Positions 54,301 to 64,000 of a DNA stretch of 64,000 bases are shown piece after piece. The DNA lies in contig NC_045143.1 of assembly GCF_008831285.2 (NCBI RefSeq), forward strand, positions 3,047,503 through 3,111,502, in the 5' to 3' direction. This stretch comes from Nymphaea colorata. Taxonomy: Eukaryota > Streptophyta > Magnoliopsida > Nymphaeales > Nymphaeaceae. Each line of letters begins with the position of its first letter. Position 1 is the first letter of the stretch. The position numbers were made by a program, and so were the translations under genes. The notes beneath the pieces are model-generated. The model ran no database searches, was not told the origin of the DNA, and saw only the letters and a list, made by a program, of their open reading frames with translations.

Positions 54301-56078
54301 TCTAATTGGATGCAGAGGCTATTTGGCTACAAGGGGTTTTGACAAGCAGACAAGAGAAGACTTCATGATTGTTGATCGTCAGTCATCAAAAGCTGTCCAT
54401 GTAAGCTATATGAAGTTCACAGATCTTGACTGACACCCATTTGTGAATCAGATGTCATGGTTGGAGAACGTTAAGCTCCATACTATGAGCTAAGTTGCAC
54501 GTTCTAGCCATTGCATATTGCTTGCAGGATTCATAAGGAAAATTCAGATGATTTTCTCATATGGATTATGATTATTGATTACCAGAAAATAAATTTTATA
54601 TAGAATAATATGGTGAAAATAAATGGTAAATAATAACAGTTCAAAGTGCTAAGGTTGGGTCTCACAGCATTTTGCGTGGTAGGACATTGATATTGAAAAA
54701 CAAGAACAGGAAAGTTGAGTAAGTGATACCTCCTGGCTGCGCACCAGCACATGAAAACGAGATACATCCCCATTAGACCTGGGTTTATGAGGCCTGCATT
54801 TACCTGCTTCAAGGTAGGTTTTTGGTCAAGAGCTCTGTATAAGGAAAAGAGAAGAAATGCATATACAGTTTTTTCTTACAGCTTTATGGATCATGGGATG
54901 AAATATACGTACTTTTGGGTGGATTGAAACCCATGTTATGATTATTATCAGCACCAATGTCCAGGTGATGAGAAAGATGTTTGTCTTGCAAGAAGATGTA
55001 GGAGCATACCAAACGTACATCAGTACGATCCCTAGAAAGGTGGCAGCATAAGCTGCAATTGATATGTATAATATCTGAAGACGGCTGCACACATAAGTGA
55101 GCATTTGATCAGAAATTGAAAATTCAGTTCTAAACGGCCATGCCATTATTAACAATACAGATGATGATTTTTGTACTCTTTATGTACCATTGAAATGATT
55201 GGAAATGGAGCAAGGCATTCTAGATCGAAAGGTGGTACTAATTTTTTTAGTTTTTGCACCAATGGCAGTTACTTGACGATGCTCCTACATACCACTTCTG
55301 TGAATCTTTGATGTGTCAGCTGTGACTATTTATGCTTACTACAACGTTTACTACATTATTTTGTCTCTGATCGTGGAAGCCACAGCCTAGGTTGAGTGAC
55401 AACATTGCTTGCCTAGGTCGGGGCAAACCACGTCGCCCTCCCCCCACCTGCCTAAAGACAAGCTTTACCGTGTGCAGAGGATGGGTGGCCATGGAGTTCG
55501 AATCTTCTATCACTCGACCAGCAGCCAAGCCATAGCCTGCCCCACTACGCCGCACTCTCCGAAGGTGGATCTTATTGCCTAATGCTATTGCATTATTTTT
55601 TATACAATAATGAAATACTCAGCAGGGAGAAAAGCAGATCACTGTGAGTCACTAGACCGGTGCTGAGCCTCGTACCACATCTTTTTGTGCTTGTCCGAAC
55701 GCATGCAGTTATTGAACCAGCTTATGAAACTGATGACGCTGAACAGTTGGATGACAAGGAAAACCCTGTAAAAGAATTGTCAGAAGAACACGATTTCAGT
55801 TTGCTAGTGATCAGATGCAGCCGATAAAACTTACTTATCTGTCAATATATTGGACCATCTCTCTCTCTCTCTCTCTGTAGAGGGAGACAAACTAGTAACT
55901 GGTAGGCACTTAAATGTTAAATAAGAAACCATTTCAGCCTTTGAATATTTTCAGGTCACCAGTTGGAAAAAAATAAAGAGAAAAGATGAGACATTTTTGT
56001 TATATGGTATTTCATATTTTTTTTCTTTGGTTTTCTCAACTGTTGATCTGAAAAAGAACTGAGATTGTTGCATCTAGC

Positions 56079-56123
<45 letters not shown>

Positions 56124-56137
56124 GTGTGTGTGTGTGT

Positions 56138-56193
<56 letters not shown>

Positions 56194-59136
56194 CGCGTGA
56201 AACATGGCTTTGAGAGGCGAAAGGCACATACCCGGCGCCCCAGTGCGCGAGTCTCCCTGCAAAAGAGAAGTCTACGTTAATAATGCAACCAAATTGACAC
56301 AAGTTTAGTTTAGATTTTAACGGACGAATCGGGCTGGATTTAACCTGATCGCGACTGGGGCATTGCCCCTCCTAAGGTGGCAGTTGTGGGTTATTCAATA
56401 CTATCTACATGGACACGTATATAAAGAAAATATGAAAATCATAAATTGATTATGAGCTGCCTGATTAATTTGAATGGAGATTTACAAAACACCACACGTA
56501 AAAAATTTTAAAAACGCGGATAACAAATATATTTTAATTTTAAAGCTGTAAGTTTACACGTGACACCCCAATCAATTTTGTTAGACGATTCACAAGTAGA
56601 CAACAATAATTCTCACAGGTCCAAAAGTGCTCTTAAATCTTACGTATGGCTTCATGTTCTATCTTCTATCCCAGATTGGAAGCTTTCTACAAAACGTCTT
56701 ATGTTTCCTTCGCACAAGGGAGGACTGAAAAGGGGACCCGCTACTGGAGATATCCCGAAGAAGTTGAAGCTCTTCTCCCCTTTCCCTTGCTCTTGGGTCC
56801 CAAATTCCTTCGAGACATAAGTGAATTTATAGTTATTCTCTTCAACTCGAAAGTAGCGTTTGCCACCATTTCCAGTGCAGTGGAATAATTAATGGGAATC
56901 AAACTGATGATCAAGCTTTCACCGACCCATTGGCCTGACCCGATATACTAAATCCTTTGGGCTATCCAATTCTATTGGAGTTATCAAGCTATTAATTGAT
57001 TGGCATTGACGCTCTTGTGATTTTGTATCGAGTCCCAGATTTGACCCTGAACATGATTCTAGATCCAAACGGATCTTGAATACCATTACACAAAAAAATT
57101 GATTCCAGAATACCTCATACTGTAATCATAAACTAAAGTTTTATAATATGTATTTGATATCATGGACCCAATTAGGTCATAGTATGTGTGTATTGATGAT
57201 GGTATATGGCTCACCATAGAGCTGGATCCAATCAGAGGGAGCCAAGAACTGGAGCAACGTCAAAACAAACCATAACAGGATCTTTGCAGACCACCAGCTG
57301 CAGTGCCATGTTCCTCTTGGGTCATCCAACTTTATAGTCCCAACGGTCAATAGAAGCATCATGAAGAAGAATATCTGCCGTCCGATTTAAGCATGAACAT
57401 ACTTATTATAGAGATCAACAGCTAGCATATCAATGATTTCTGAATCTACCACTGGGTCAATGTTCAATCTGGTCAACGATCAGGTTGACGCGAATTCGGA
57501 CACCAATATCCAGGCAACATCTGGACAAAAGAGGAAAAAGAAAGGTTCAGGGGTCTGGACATAAGATGTTCAAGTTGGAGGAGGTCAAAAGTTCAATATC
57601 CAAGGTTCTACTCTTGATATGGACTTGTTATCTGCCTAACCCCATCTTACCTATCAAGAACATGAGGGAAACTAAAGCTTAGAGAATAAGCTAATTAACT
57701 GATCATGACAAATACACAGAACAGTTTAGCTTATCTTGAATAGATAAAGAAATGGATCAGCCCAAAACTATGGTCTAAATGCCATACATGAGATCCAAGA
57801 GGCAGTTGGAAGTTTAATGCTGGATCTGGATTTGGATTGAGAACCAAAAAATGAAACTAATTGCAGTTTTCTTGGGAACCAAGCAAAAAAAGCACAAGAC
57901 TGTCTGTCTCTGATCACTAATTGCAGCTTTCTTGGGAACAAAGCAAAGACAAGCAAAAAGGAGCACAAATTATCTGTCTCTGATCATTCAAAAGGATACA
58001 ACAGAACCAAGGCTGACTCTGAGTACTCCTTCAGCTCCAAGGCAGTATCCACCACCCCCACATACCTTCAACTCTGCACTCAGGCAGAAAGAAAGAATCC
58101 CATTAAGGCTAATAAAATTAGGAAGCGACACGACCAGTATTCATCTCTTACGTGTTGCTATATAAAACTGTTAACACATATTGGAAGGAAATCTTAGGAA
58201 TTTTTTGTTATATAAAGAACCATATACACTATCAAGTTCATCTCCTGTGTCTTCGTTTTTTGGTCAGAAACAAAGAGTTGCATCGTACCAATGACTCTTC
58301 GTTCTTACTTGATTGGCAGCTTTCTCTTTGATAAACTCTTTCAATTGTTTGAGTGAAGTATGGATCAGCTAAGTATATTAAGACTCGGGCTCCAACCATA
58401 AACATTGCTGCCAAAATGACAGAACCTCATACCGTGTCTGACCCATTTTGCAACTCTAACGGGCCGTTTGGTGGCAGTAACAATATGTTACTGCTCTATG
58501 TATCTACCTCAAATATCAGGGCAGATTCATGGGATATTATAACATAGTGTTTCATGAACATACCCAAAAATTTGGAATCGATATATGCAACAGTTACATA
58601 CTGTCACTGTTGCCAAACTACCCCTAAATTGCTGCCAATTCACCAATGCGTTGTGTTGGAGATGAACTTGACAATTCTAACATCACAAAACACCATATGT
58701 ATGAACATTACTCGTTTGAAAAATCAATTCAATAAATGCTACCGTTCAAATTGCAATGCTCTGAAATAGACTTAAAAGGCATAATTAACTTCTTAAAAAC
58801 ATACTTACTCGACAGATCTGAAAGGAGACCACGTCCATAATCACGAACAATCCATGCAATTAGATTGGTAACGACAAACATCATCGAATACAAATATCTG
58901 GCCATTGTTGGTGATGGTTTCGAGTACAAGCATATGCGCAAGTACTTTGCCATTAGCCCATAAACATGCCTTGCAGTTTCAGCATTGAGCTTAGAGCATA
59001 TGTAGGTGCAGCAACTAGCCATGAAAGCTTTGCATCTGCCCACGCCAGCCGAGCCTTCACTACTTGTCGCTGCTCTTCGGCCTCCATCTCCATGGTTGGT
59101 TCCCTCTGCAACTTGATCACCAAGCATTGCTTTCAT
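51335..59136 (-). CDS. serine incorporator (SERINC/TMS) family membrane protein
   Basis: Twelve minus-strand exons: 59136-58809, 58073-58000, 57374-57215, 56256-56232 (25-nt microexon), 55765-55676, 55084-54913, 54803-54730, 53664-53595, 52821-52750, 52680-52547, 51628-51555, 51396-51335. All are in phase and give 444 residues. The sequence resembles Arabidopsis At2g33205: MARYLYSMMFVVTNLIAWIV, GGGYCLGAEGVLRVSLGS, LMYVWYAPTSSCKTNIF, INPGLMGMYLVFMCWCAA, ATFSAGIDYKTFR, VPYGYGFFHFVFAIGTMYSA and WTSTWVRVLNEWLAAGVYVW. About ten membrane helices are expected. Animal relatives promote serine use in membrane lipids or scramble lipids; the plant role is poorly known. Residues 1-45 are extra hydrophilic sequence, and the start could also be 59127 or 59211. 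Introns hold several transposons. Confidence 0.92.
52047..52411. mobile_element. hAT-like MITE with 8-bp TSD
   Basis: This 365-bp element begins ATGTGACACGGGTATG and ends, complemented, with an ATGTCACATGGGTGCG-type terminus. AGGGAGCT is duplicated exactly on both sides (52039-52046 and 52412-52419). The interior is T-rich and non-coding, with GTACCCATGTC-like palindromic words near the left end. It lies in the SERINC intron between exons 10 and 11. Confidence 0.7.
53067..53377. mobile_element. second copy of the ATGTCACATGGG MITE family
   Basis: Perfect 11-bp ends, ATGTCACATGG and CCATGTGACAT, bound a 311-bp element with the same GTACAGGTAC-like subterminal words as the 52047 element. I found no convincing target-site duplication, so it is older or rearranged. 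It lies in the SERINC intron between exons 8 and 9. Confidence 0.6.
55345..55565 (-). mobile_element. tRNA-derived SINE
   Basis: On the minus strand GGCGTAGTGGGG (A box, about 55552-55541) is followed 36 bases later by GATTCGAACTCC (B box, 55504-55493). These are the two RNA polymerase III promoter boxes at tRNA-like spacing. A GC-rich body of about 130 bases and an AT-rich tail follow. The GC content stands out sharply from the surrounding SERINC intron. The exact 3' end and target-site duplication are uncertain. Confidence 0.65.
56083..56193. repeat. (TA)n(TG)n(TA)n(TG)n compound microsatellite
   Basis: Alternating TA and TG runs end about 40 bp before the donor side of the SERINC 25-nt microexon (56232-56256). 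Confidence 0.95.
57856..57985. repeat. tandem duplication beside SERINC exon 2
   Basis: Unit 1 (57856-57915) and unit 2 (57916-57985) share ACTAATTGCAG-TTTCTTGGGAAC, AAGCACAA or GAGCACAA, and TCTGTCTCTGATC. Unit 2 is 10 bp longer through an internal AAGCAAAGAC repeat. The array ends 15 bp from the exon 2 donor at 57999. Confidence 0.85.
58460..58624. mobile_element. Tourist-like MITE in SERINC intron 1
   Basis: The left end CGGGCCGTTTGGTGGCAGTA and the complement of the right end (GGGGTAGTTTGGCAACAGTG) form imperfect inverted repeats of about 25 bp. TAA flanks both sides (58457-58459 and 58625-58627). The GG-C-TTTGG terminus and TAA duplication fit PIF/Harbinger-derived Tourist elements. Confidence 0.7.
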
Positions 59137-59211
59137 GGTCGACGCACCTCCGTGAATGTATTCCCATAAGTTGAAACGAAAATGAGAGCTCAGATCTCTT
59201 AAGCAATTCAA

Positions 59212-60700
59212 TGAGAGAAAGAATGAGGAGGAGGCTAGGAAAAGCTGAGCGTTTTGTCTTAATTAGTTGCAGAGAATGTGTGTTTGATGGGAAAGGGTCA
59301 TGTGAGCATTCTTTATCATGGCGTGTTAGAAACGTGCAAAAGTGAATAATGCTTTTGTTAAAGTGGCCTTGCATTCTTGTTGGTGGACCACGTGGAGCCA
59401 AGTTCCAGATCAGTATGGATGGATCTGATAAAATGGTGATGACCCACAATAACTAAAGGCATGAAAGTGGCTCTGATATCTGATCCAAATATTGATACAC
59501 AAATTTGGGTTAGTTGATCTTTTTTGCATAATTGGCAAACTCGACGGGCCGACTCAAGAATTGCTCGAGTCAGCTTGAATCACCAACAGATCCGGCCACG
59601 AGTCAAGGTTGGCCTGACTCACCTGATTCGCTGTAGTGATTTACATTATGGGTATTTGAATATCCGACTGAGTCGTTGAAACAACTCGCCAAACCCAGTG
59701 ACCTGATCATTTGTCGATCTGAGTTCAAGTTATGCATTTGCCAACTATGCCTTCTTTTTTAGATTCTTCAAACCAAAGTTGGTTCCAACTTGCATCGGAT
59801 AATTAGATCTGCTAAGTTTGATTATTTGGACATGCGTATGGGAATCTGATCCGTTGCTTGGGTCGCTTTTAGGTTCAGCTCAAAGTTTGGTGGGAGTTCA
59901 TCTTTTACATGTAAAGAACTTGCCTTTTACCCCTTGTTTCTTTCACCCTCATCTACCATAAACACATACTTTTTGGGTCTACATTGGACAGCACACCATC
60001 GCAAGAATCGGCTATGATAACGACACCATCTAATCCAAACCCAATCCGTTTGAACCCCAAACTCTGACCTCTTTAATATTATTGGATGCATTGTGCTAAT
60101 AAACCAAACCATGACCAGCTTTCATGTGACAACAAGGGCTTCTAATGTGGCCAAGATCATGATATTTGCATAAGAGATTCACATCGACCTCAATAGTTTA
60201 TAAATATATCTAATATGATGATATTGACATGCTCTTATGGGATTTCAGCTTTATATTTTTATTTTTCACGGTTACTTTTTGTTACAAATAACACAAATGA
60301 AACGATGTAGATGTGATCCGGACGCAGTAAACATTTAATTCTTTGTAAAATCCGATTCATCGAAAAAAAGACGTGAAAAATAAAGTGGGTTTTTCATGGC
60401 CTTAGATATAGCTACACCCTGACAATTTTGAGACAAAACGCCACAGACAGTATAAAACAATCAAGTAAAACACAGACAAAGATGAGCAACATTTCATGGA
60501 TGTCTATAATCACGTCAATACATTTTGTAAATGCCACATCACGATAGGATCATCTTCCTGAAATTTCCGACATGACAAAACAAGGACACCAGGAGTCAAA
60601 CATAGAATGCCCATGTGAAAAGCCGATAGATAGGACACGTTACAACACAAAATGGCCAATTAGTACCTCTTTCCGTAAACAAAACAGAGCATCAAATACC
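59212..60700. other. intergenic between SERINC and NUP50 genes
   Basis: No gene is recognised. GACTCG-type words at 59540-59690 (GGCCGACTCAAG, CTCGAGTCAGC, CGAGTCAAGG) form a small decayed repeat. The right part probably includes the NUP50 3' untranslated region. Confidence 0.4.
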
Positions 60701-60978
60701 TCTTGCAATGGATTTCTTATGATTTTATGAGAACTCGCTCAGTTCACAGGTATCCGGGAAGAAAAGTAATGCATCTCAAATGACCATACAACTTTTCCTC
60801 GATCTAGAATGAAGAACTACCGATTGCGGAGGACTCCATATTCAAAAGTCCGGATAGGCAGCAGGATCCCTTTAACTACAACCAAGAAACGAACAAACCA
60901 AACGACAAGTTCATGGAGAGACTTCCTCTAAATAACATACATATAGGATTAACTTTTACTGGGCAAAATTTATGTAGA

Positions 60979-62370
60979 TTACTCATCTGAAGCCTTTGGA
61001 GAATTCTCAGGCGTCTTCAAAACTGCAGACTTCTCACCTTTGTGGTCCGTAACAGATCGTCGAAATGTATCAACAATAGAAGCTTCCTTGAACTTCAATG
61101 CAAATGTAGTTAGGTTACTTTTTCCTTCACCAGCACTATTAATACATGCAAATGTGATTCCTTTTTTATCCATATTTGTCATCTTCATATCTGGATAAAG
61201 ACTAGCATTCAGAATCAGCCTGTAGTTCCCCTTGGTCCTCATCACCAATCTAGGCTTCCCCGCACCTTCCCTAGGGACATTCAACTTCAGTTCACCTTTA
61301 CCTCTTTCCTTCCAGCCCCCGTCCAGAAATTCGAACAGTGAGGCATCGGCCACAAAAACTGCCTTCTCATTTTCTTCACCAGTTTCAACAGGCACCTCCT
61401 GCATGGTAGGCAAAGCAGTTCCACTTCCACCGGATTTATTAGAATCTCCAGCAAGCGTACCAAAACCCTTAAGTAATGAGCCTCCATTGGTGGAGGTTCC
61501 AGTACCAAACAATGGTGGGGATGCGCTGCTGCCCTTCAAATCAAAGATAGAGGTCCCAAAACTGAAAGAACCGTCCTTTGGCAACGTCCCAAATGAAAAA
61601 GATGAATTGGAAAAGCCAGTTCCAGCAAGTCCAGTAAATGCATTCTGGCTGCTAGACAGTTGTTGAAATGAATTGAGGGGGGCAGGCGATCCTGCAGCAT
61701 CTCCACCACCGCTGGCTTCCCCTTCTTCAATCTCTGTTGGTCCTTGCCCGGCTGCTTCCTCCACTTTATCGGTTGGACTAGGCTCAACCACTTCTGCACC
61801 AGAATCAAACTTTGTCTCATCACAAATTTCTTTGGCTGGTGATAAATTGGTTCCAGTTTTCGATTCTTCAATGATATCATCAAGTTCCTTGGATTCTTTT
61901 GTTGAAATTCCTAAAGTTCTTTCATTTTCTTCTTCCACTTCTTCATGGGTAGCAACCAAGTCTGCAGGGGTTTGCGAGACTGCCTTATTCTCATCAATTT
62001 CATCTGCTTTGGGAGTATCATTACCAGCCACCTCTGCTTTGGGAGTACCATTATCAGCCTCTTTAGGATGTGCTTCCTCATTGGCAGGATTTGAAGCAGT
62101 TGACAAGTCAGATGACTTTGAAGAAGAATCAGCAGACTCAGGAACCAAGCGCACACTAGCAAATGGGTTGGAAGCAGAGGCTGATGAAGCCTGGTTTCGT
62201 CGAACCTTAACAATCTTTCTAGTTGCTAGCACTTCATCACTTGCTCTCTTAAAGGTCCCCATTTCCTGCTCTGCAACATCTTCATCAGCATCAAGATCTG
62301 GATCGTCACGGGAAATTTCCCGCCCAGCAACTCTCTTTTTGGAAGGAGGAAGAGAATTCGCATCCCCCAT
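60979..62370 (-). CDS. NUP50: NUP50-like nuclear pore protein
   Basis: This single coding exon gives 463 residues from the ATG at 62370 (MGDANSLPPSKKR), chosen because plant NUP50 proteins begin the same way. A strong acceptor-like TGTACATCAG lies just upstream, so a leader intron is likely. The N-terminus (PSKKRVAGREISRDDPDLDA) is the importin-alpha-binding type. Then comes GTFKRASDEVLATRKIVKV and SNPFASVRLVP, a long acidic region and FG motifs (FSFGTLPKDGSFSFG, LFGTG, GFGTL). The last about 115 residues form a Ran-binding domain with FEFLDGGWKERGKGELKLN and GKPRLVMRTKGNYRLILNAS. In animals Nup50 is a mobile nucleoporin that helps release cargo from importin-alpha; the plant protein probably does likewise. 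It appears intact. Confidence 0.93.
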   Translation of the reverse strand: MGDANSLPPSKKRVAGREISRDDPDLDADEDVAEQEMGTFKRASDEVLATRKIVKVRRNQASSASASNPFASVRLVPESADSSSKSSDLSTASNPANEEAHPKEADNGTPKAEVAGNDTPKADEIDENKAVSQTPADLVATHEEVEEENERTLGISTKESKELDDIIEESKTGTNLSPAKEICDETKFDSGAEVVEPSPTDKVEEAAGQGPTEIEEGEASGGGDAAGSPAPLNSFQQLSSSQNAFTGLAGTGFSNSSFSFGTLPKDGSFSFGTSIFDLKGSSASPPLFGTGTSTNGGSLLKGFGTLAGDSNKSGGSGTALPTMQEVPVETGEENEKAVFVADASLFEFLDGGWKERGKGELKLNVPREGAGKPRLVMRTKGNYRLILNASLYPDMKMTNMDKKGITFACINSAGEGKSNLTTFALKFKEASIVDTFRRSVTDHKGEKSAVLKTPENSPKASDE

Positions 62371-62439
62371 TGTAACTGATGTACAGTAATCAACTTCAAT
62401 TGTTTCTTCAAAAGAGACATCATAATACATCAAATATCA

Positions 62440-64000
62440 TTCCAACAAGTGAAGCATCCAAACAAAAAAAATCTCGAGAAAAGCAAGAATGAAACATAAA
62501 CAATTCAAATATTCAATCCCCAAAATTCAAACAAATATATAACTAGTGGTACGCCTATCAGTACCATCACAACAGGTTTCTGGGAATTTGATGTTCAAGA
62601 AGTTTGGAAGTGGAGCATTTGTAGTTGGAAACCTGAATGTATGACTCAGTTTTCAGATCTATTTTGTCTAAAACGTAAAACAAAATTGTCAGACTATGCA
62701 GCAATAAGTTTATAATTAATATAACAGCTCTGTCCACCGACTCATAAATATACACACAAGAAGCTGTCTTCTTCCACTGTGAACGAGCCAATTGCATATT
62801 AGACATAGTCAAGAAAGAGATCACTCATGCAGGATGTTTGATGCAGACCACATACAAACCATTGTTACATTCAAAGCCAGACTATAAGTCTCTAAGTGTC
62901 CTAGACTTGCGGACATTACGAAGCATGGGAGAATATATAAAAAAAATGCATTTAAGCCATATAAAAACATAATTCATTTTGAGTATTTAATCATGAAAAT
63001 TTATAAAATTAAAATCTATCCATCATTACATAAAATATGAACCATGATGGTATTGAGGCACAGTTCACCGAAATCTCCAGAAGAAAATTCGTACTTTGTA
63101 GTATCAGGAAAAAATATGAAAATATTGGAAACAAATCAGAATAATTTGATAAAATCAAATTATATTTTATTCAAATAAAAAGTGATGTTCTCAGCTATAA
63201 CTTTAAAGATCACTTTGAGGAACCTTATGTCAATTACATTGGAAGAGTAATTTCTGAGTTGCAATTAACATAGACAGTAGTCACAGTACTATCTTTATTG
63301 TAAAATAAAGGACAGAAAGAGCATTTGCAAAAAAAAAAAAAAAAAAAATTTGCAGTCCTTTCTCATGTTACGTTATACAAAAGTTGAGCAGAACTTGAAA
63401 AGAAAATATGCAAGTAGATCCCACTATTTGCATCCATGCTGCTTAACAGGACCCTTGTCCTTCTCTAGGTACCTAGACAATCAACGCAACGGCCTGAGCA
63501 TCAACCTGCAGGCACTATGTGTCCACCACCATTTCTCTATCTACAACCAATGAGAAGAACGTAAAAGCAGCATATTCACTTTTCCATTGTCCATTTATTT
63601 ATTTTATTAACAATTCATTGTCCTAAATGGGTTTCAATTCGAAATAGAATCTAGAGTGGAAATCAACAAGCGTCGATTTGATATTGACATTACGATCTAG
63701 GCAAACAAGACATGAACCCACCCAAATATTATTATGTGAATAATTTAATAATTCATTTTTGCAGTTGAATGTACATCAGTGCATTGCATCAAACCCCTCT
63801 ATAACTAACATAAAATTTACAAAATTGATGTCCAGTTAACTAGTATATAAGGAAAAAAAAATCGCAAAGCTCCAATAAGGTTCAATAAACAAGCTAAATT
63901 TAAAATCAGGCAACCACTGGGCAACAACGGAGTAGAATCTTCACATTCGCAAATCAACATAGATGCCCGAATCCAAGACGCTAGTTCCCAACAAGAAATC
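62440..64000. other. NUP50 upstream region, no further gene recognised
   Basis: This AT-rich stretch probably holds a leader intron and an untranslated first exon of NUP50, whose place I cannot fix. It contains a 20-base poly-A run at about 63329-63348. Open frames are short and unlike known proteins. Confidence 0.4.

Noticed and set aside
55493-55560. Possible tRNA gene on the minus strand
   Set aside because: The A and B boxes are present, but the acceptor and anticodon stems do not form, and the GC-rich body continues as in a SINE.
56560-56888. Overlapping plus-strand frames in a SERINC intron
   Set aside because: They are short, overlap in two frames and show no family motif or splice context.
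61673-62389. 238-codon plus-strand frame over NUP50
   Set aside because: It is a complementary shadow of the NUP50 coding sequence. The minus strand has recognisable Ran-binding and FG motifs.

Overview
This is a nuclear segment from a flowering plant. The evidence is intron-rich genes of plant-specific families (E-class PPR protein, DUF538, PGG-domain ankyrin protein, phytocystatin-like proteins, plant Btz/MLN51, AGD14-type ArfGAP, plant SERINC, NUP50), AT-rich introns with many TA/CT/GA microsatellites, and abundant short DNA-transposon relics. I cannot name the species.

Positions 1-17.5 kb are accessory and repeat-rich. They hold coding-like debris and an intronless alpha-tubulin copy fused to the primer-binding site and LTR of a small copia-like fossil (1-2357). 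Next is a directly duplicated segment (2358-3862 and 7526-8871) flanking the 3' half of a PGG ankyrin gene on the minus strand (4523-7104), whose intron carries a long fold-back element. A LINE fragment, an orphan ankyrin scrap and a divergent pair of cystatin-like genes follow: one domain on the minus strand at 12.2-12.6 kb, and two fused domains on the plus strand at 16.9-17.5 kb. From 17.5 to 28.2 kb the only gene I recognise is a single-exon DUF538 gene (22192-22677, minus).

Positions 28-64 kb are a conserved housekeeping block. MLN51 (minus, 29533-36521) is the plant Barentsz/CASC3 subunit of the exon-junction complex. An AGD14-like ArfGAP (plus, 39954-44570) acts in vesicle traffic. An intronless E-class PPR protein (plus, 46218-49496) probably edits organelle RNA. 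A serine-incorporator family membrane protein (minus, 51335-59136) has twelve exons. A NUP50-like nucleoporin (minus, 60979-62370) closes the block. I derived exon borders by hand from splice signals, reading phase and family similarity. The three long spliced genes come out at 709, 658 and 444 codons with all phases consistent.

The genes form no operon or pathway. The most unusual material is the retro-chimera at the left edge, the ankyrin/duplication/fold-back complex, the cystatin pair with altered inhibitory loops, and the SERINC introns, which have collected a SINE, a Tourist-like element and hAT-like elements, some with intact target-site duplications.
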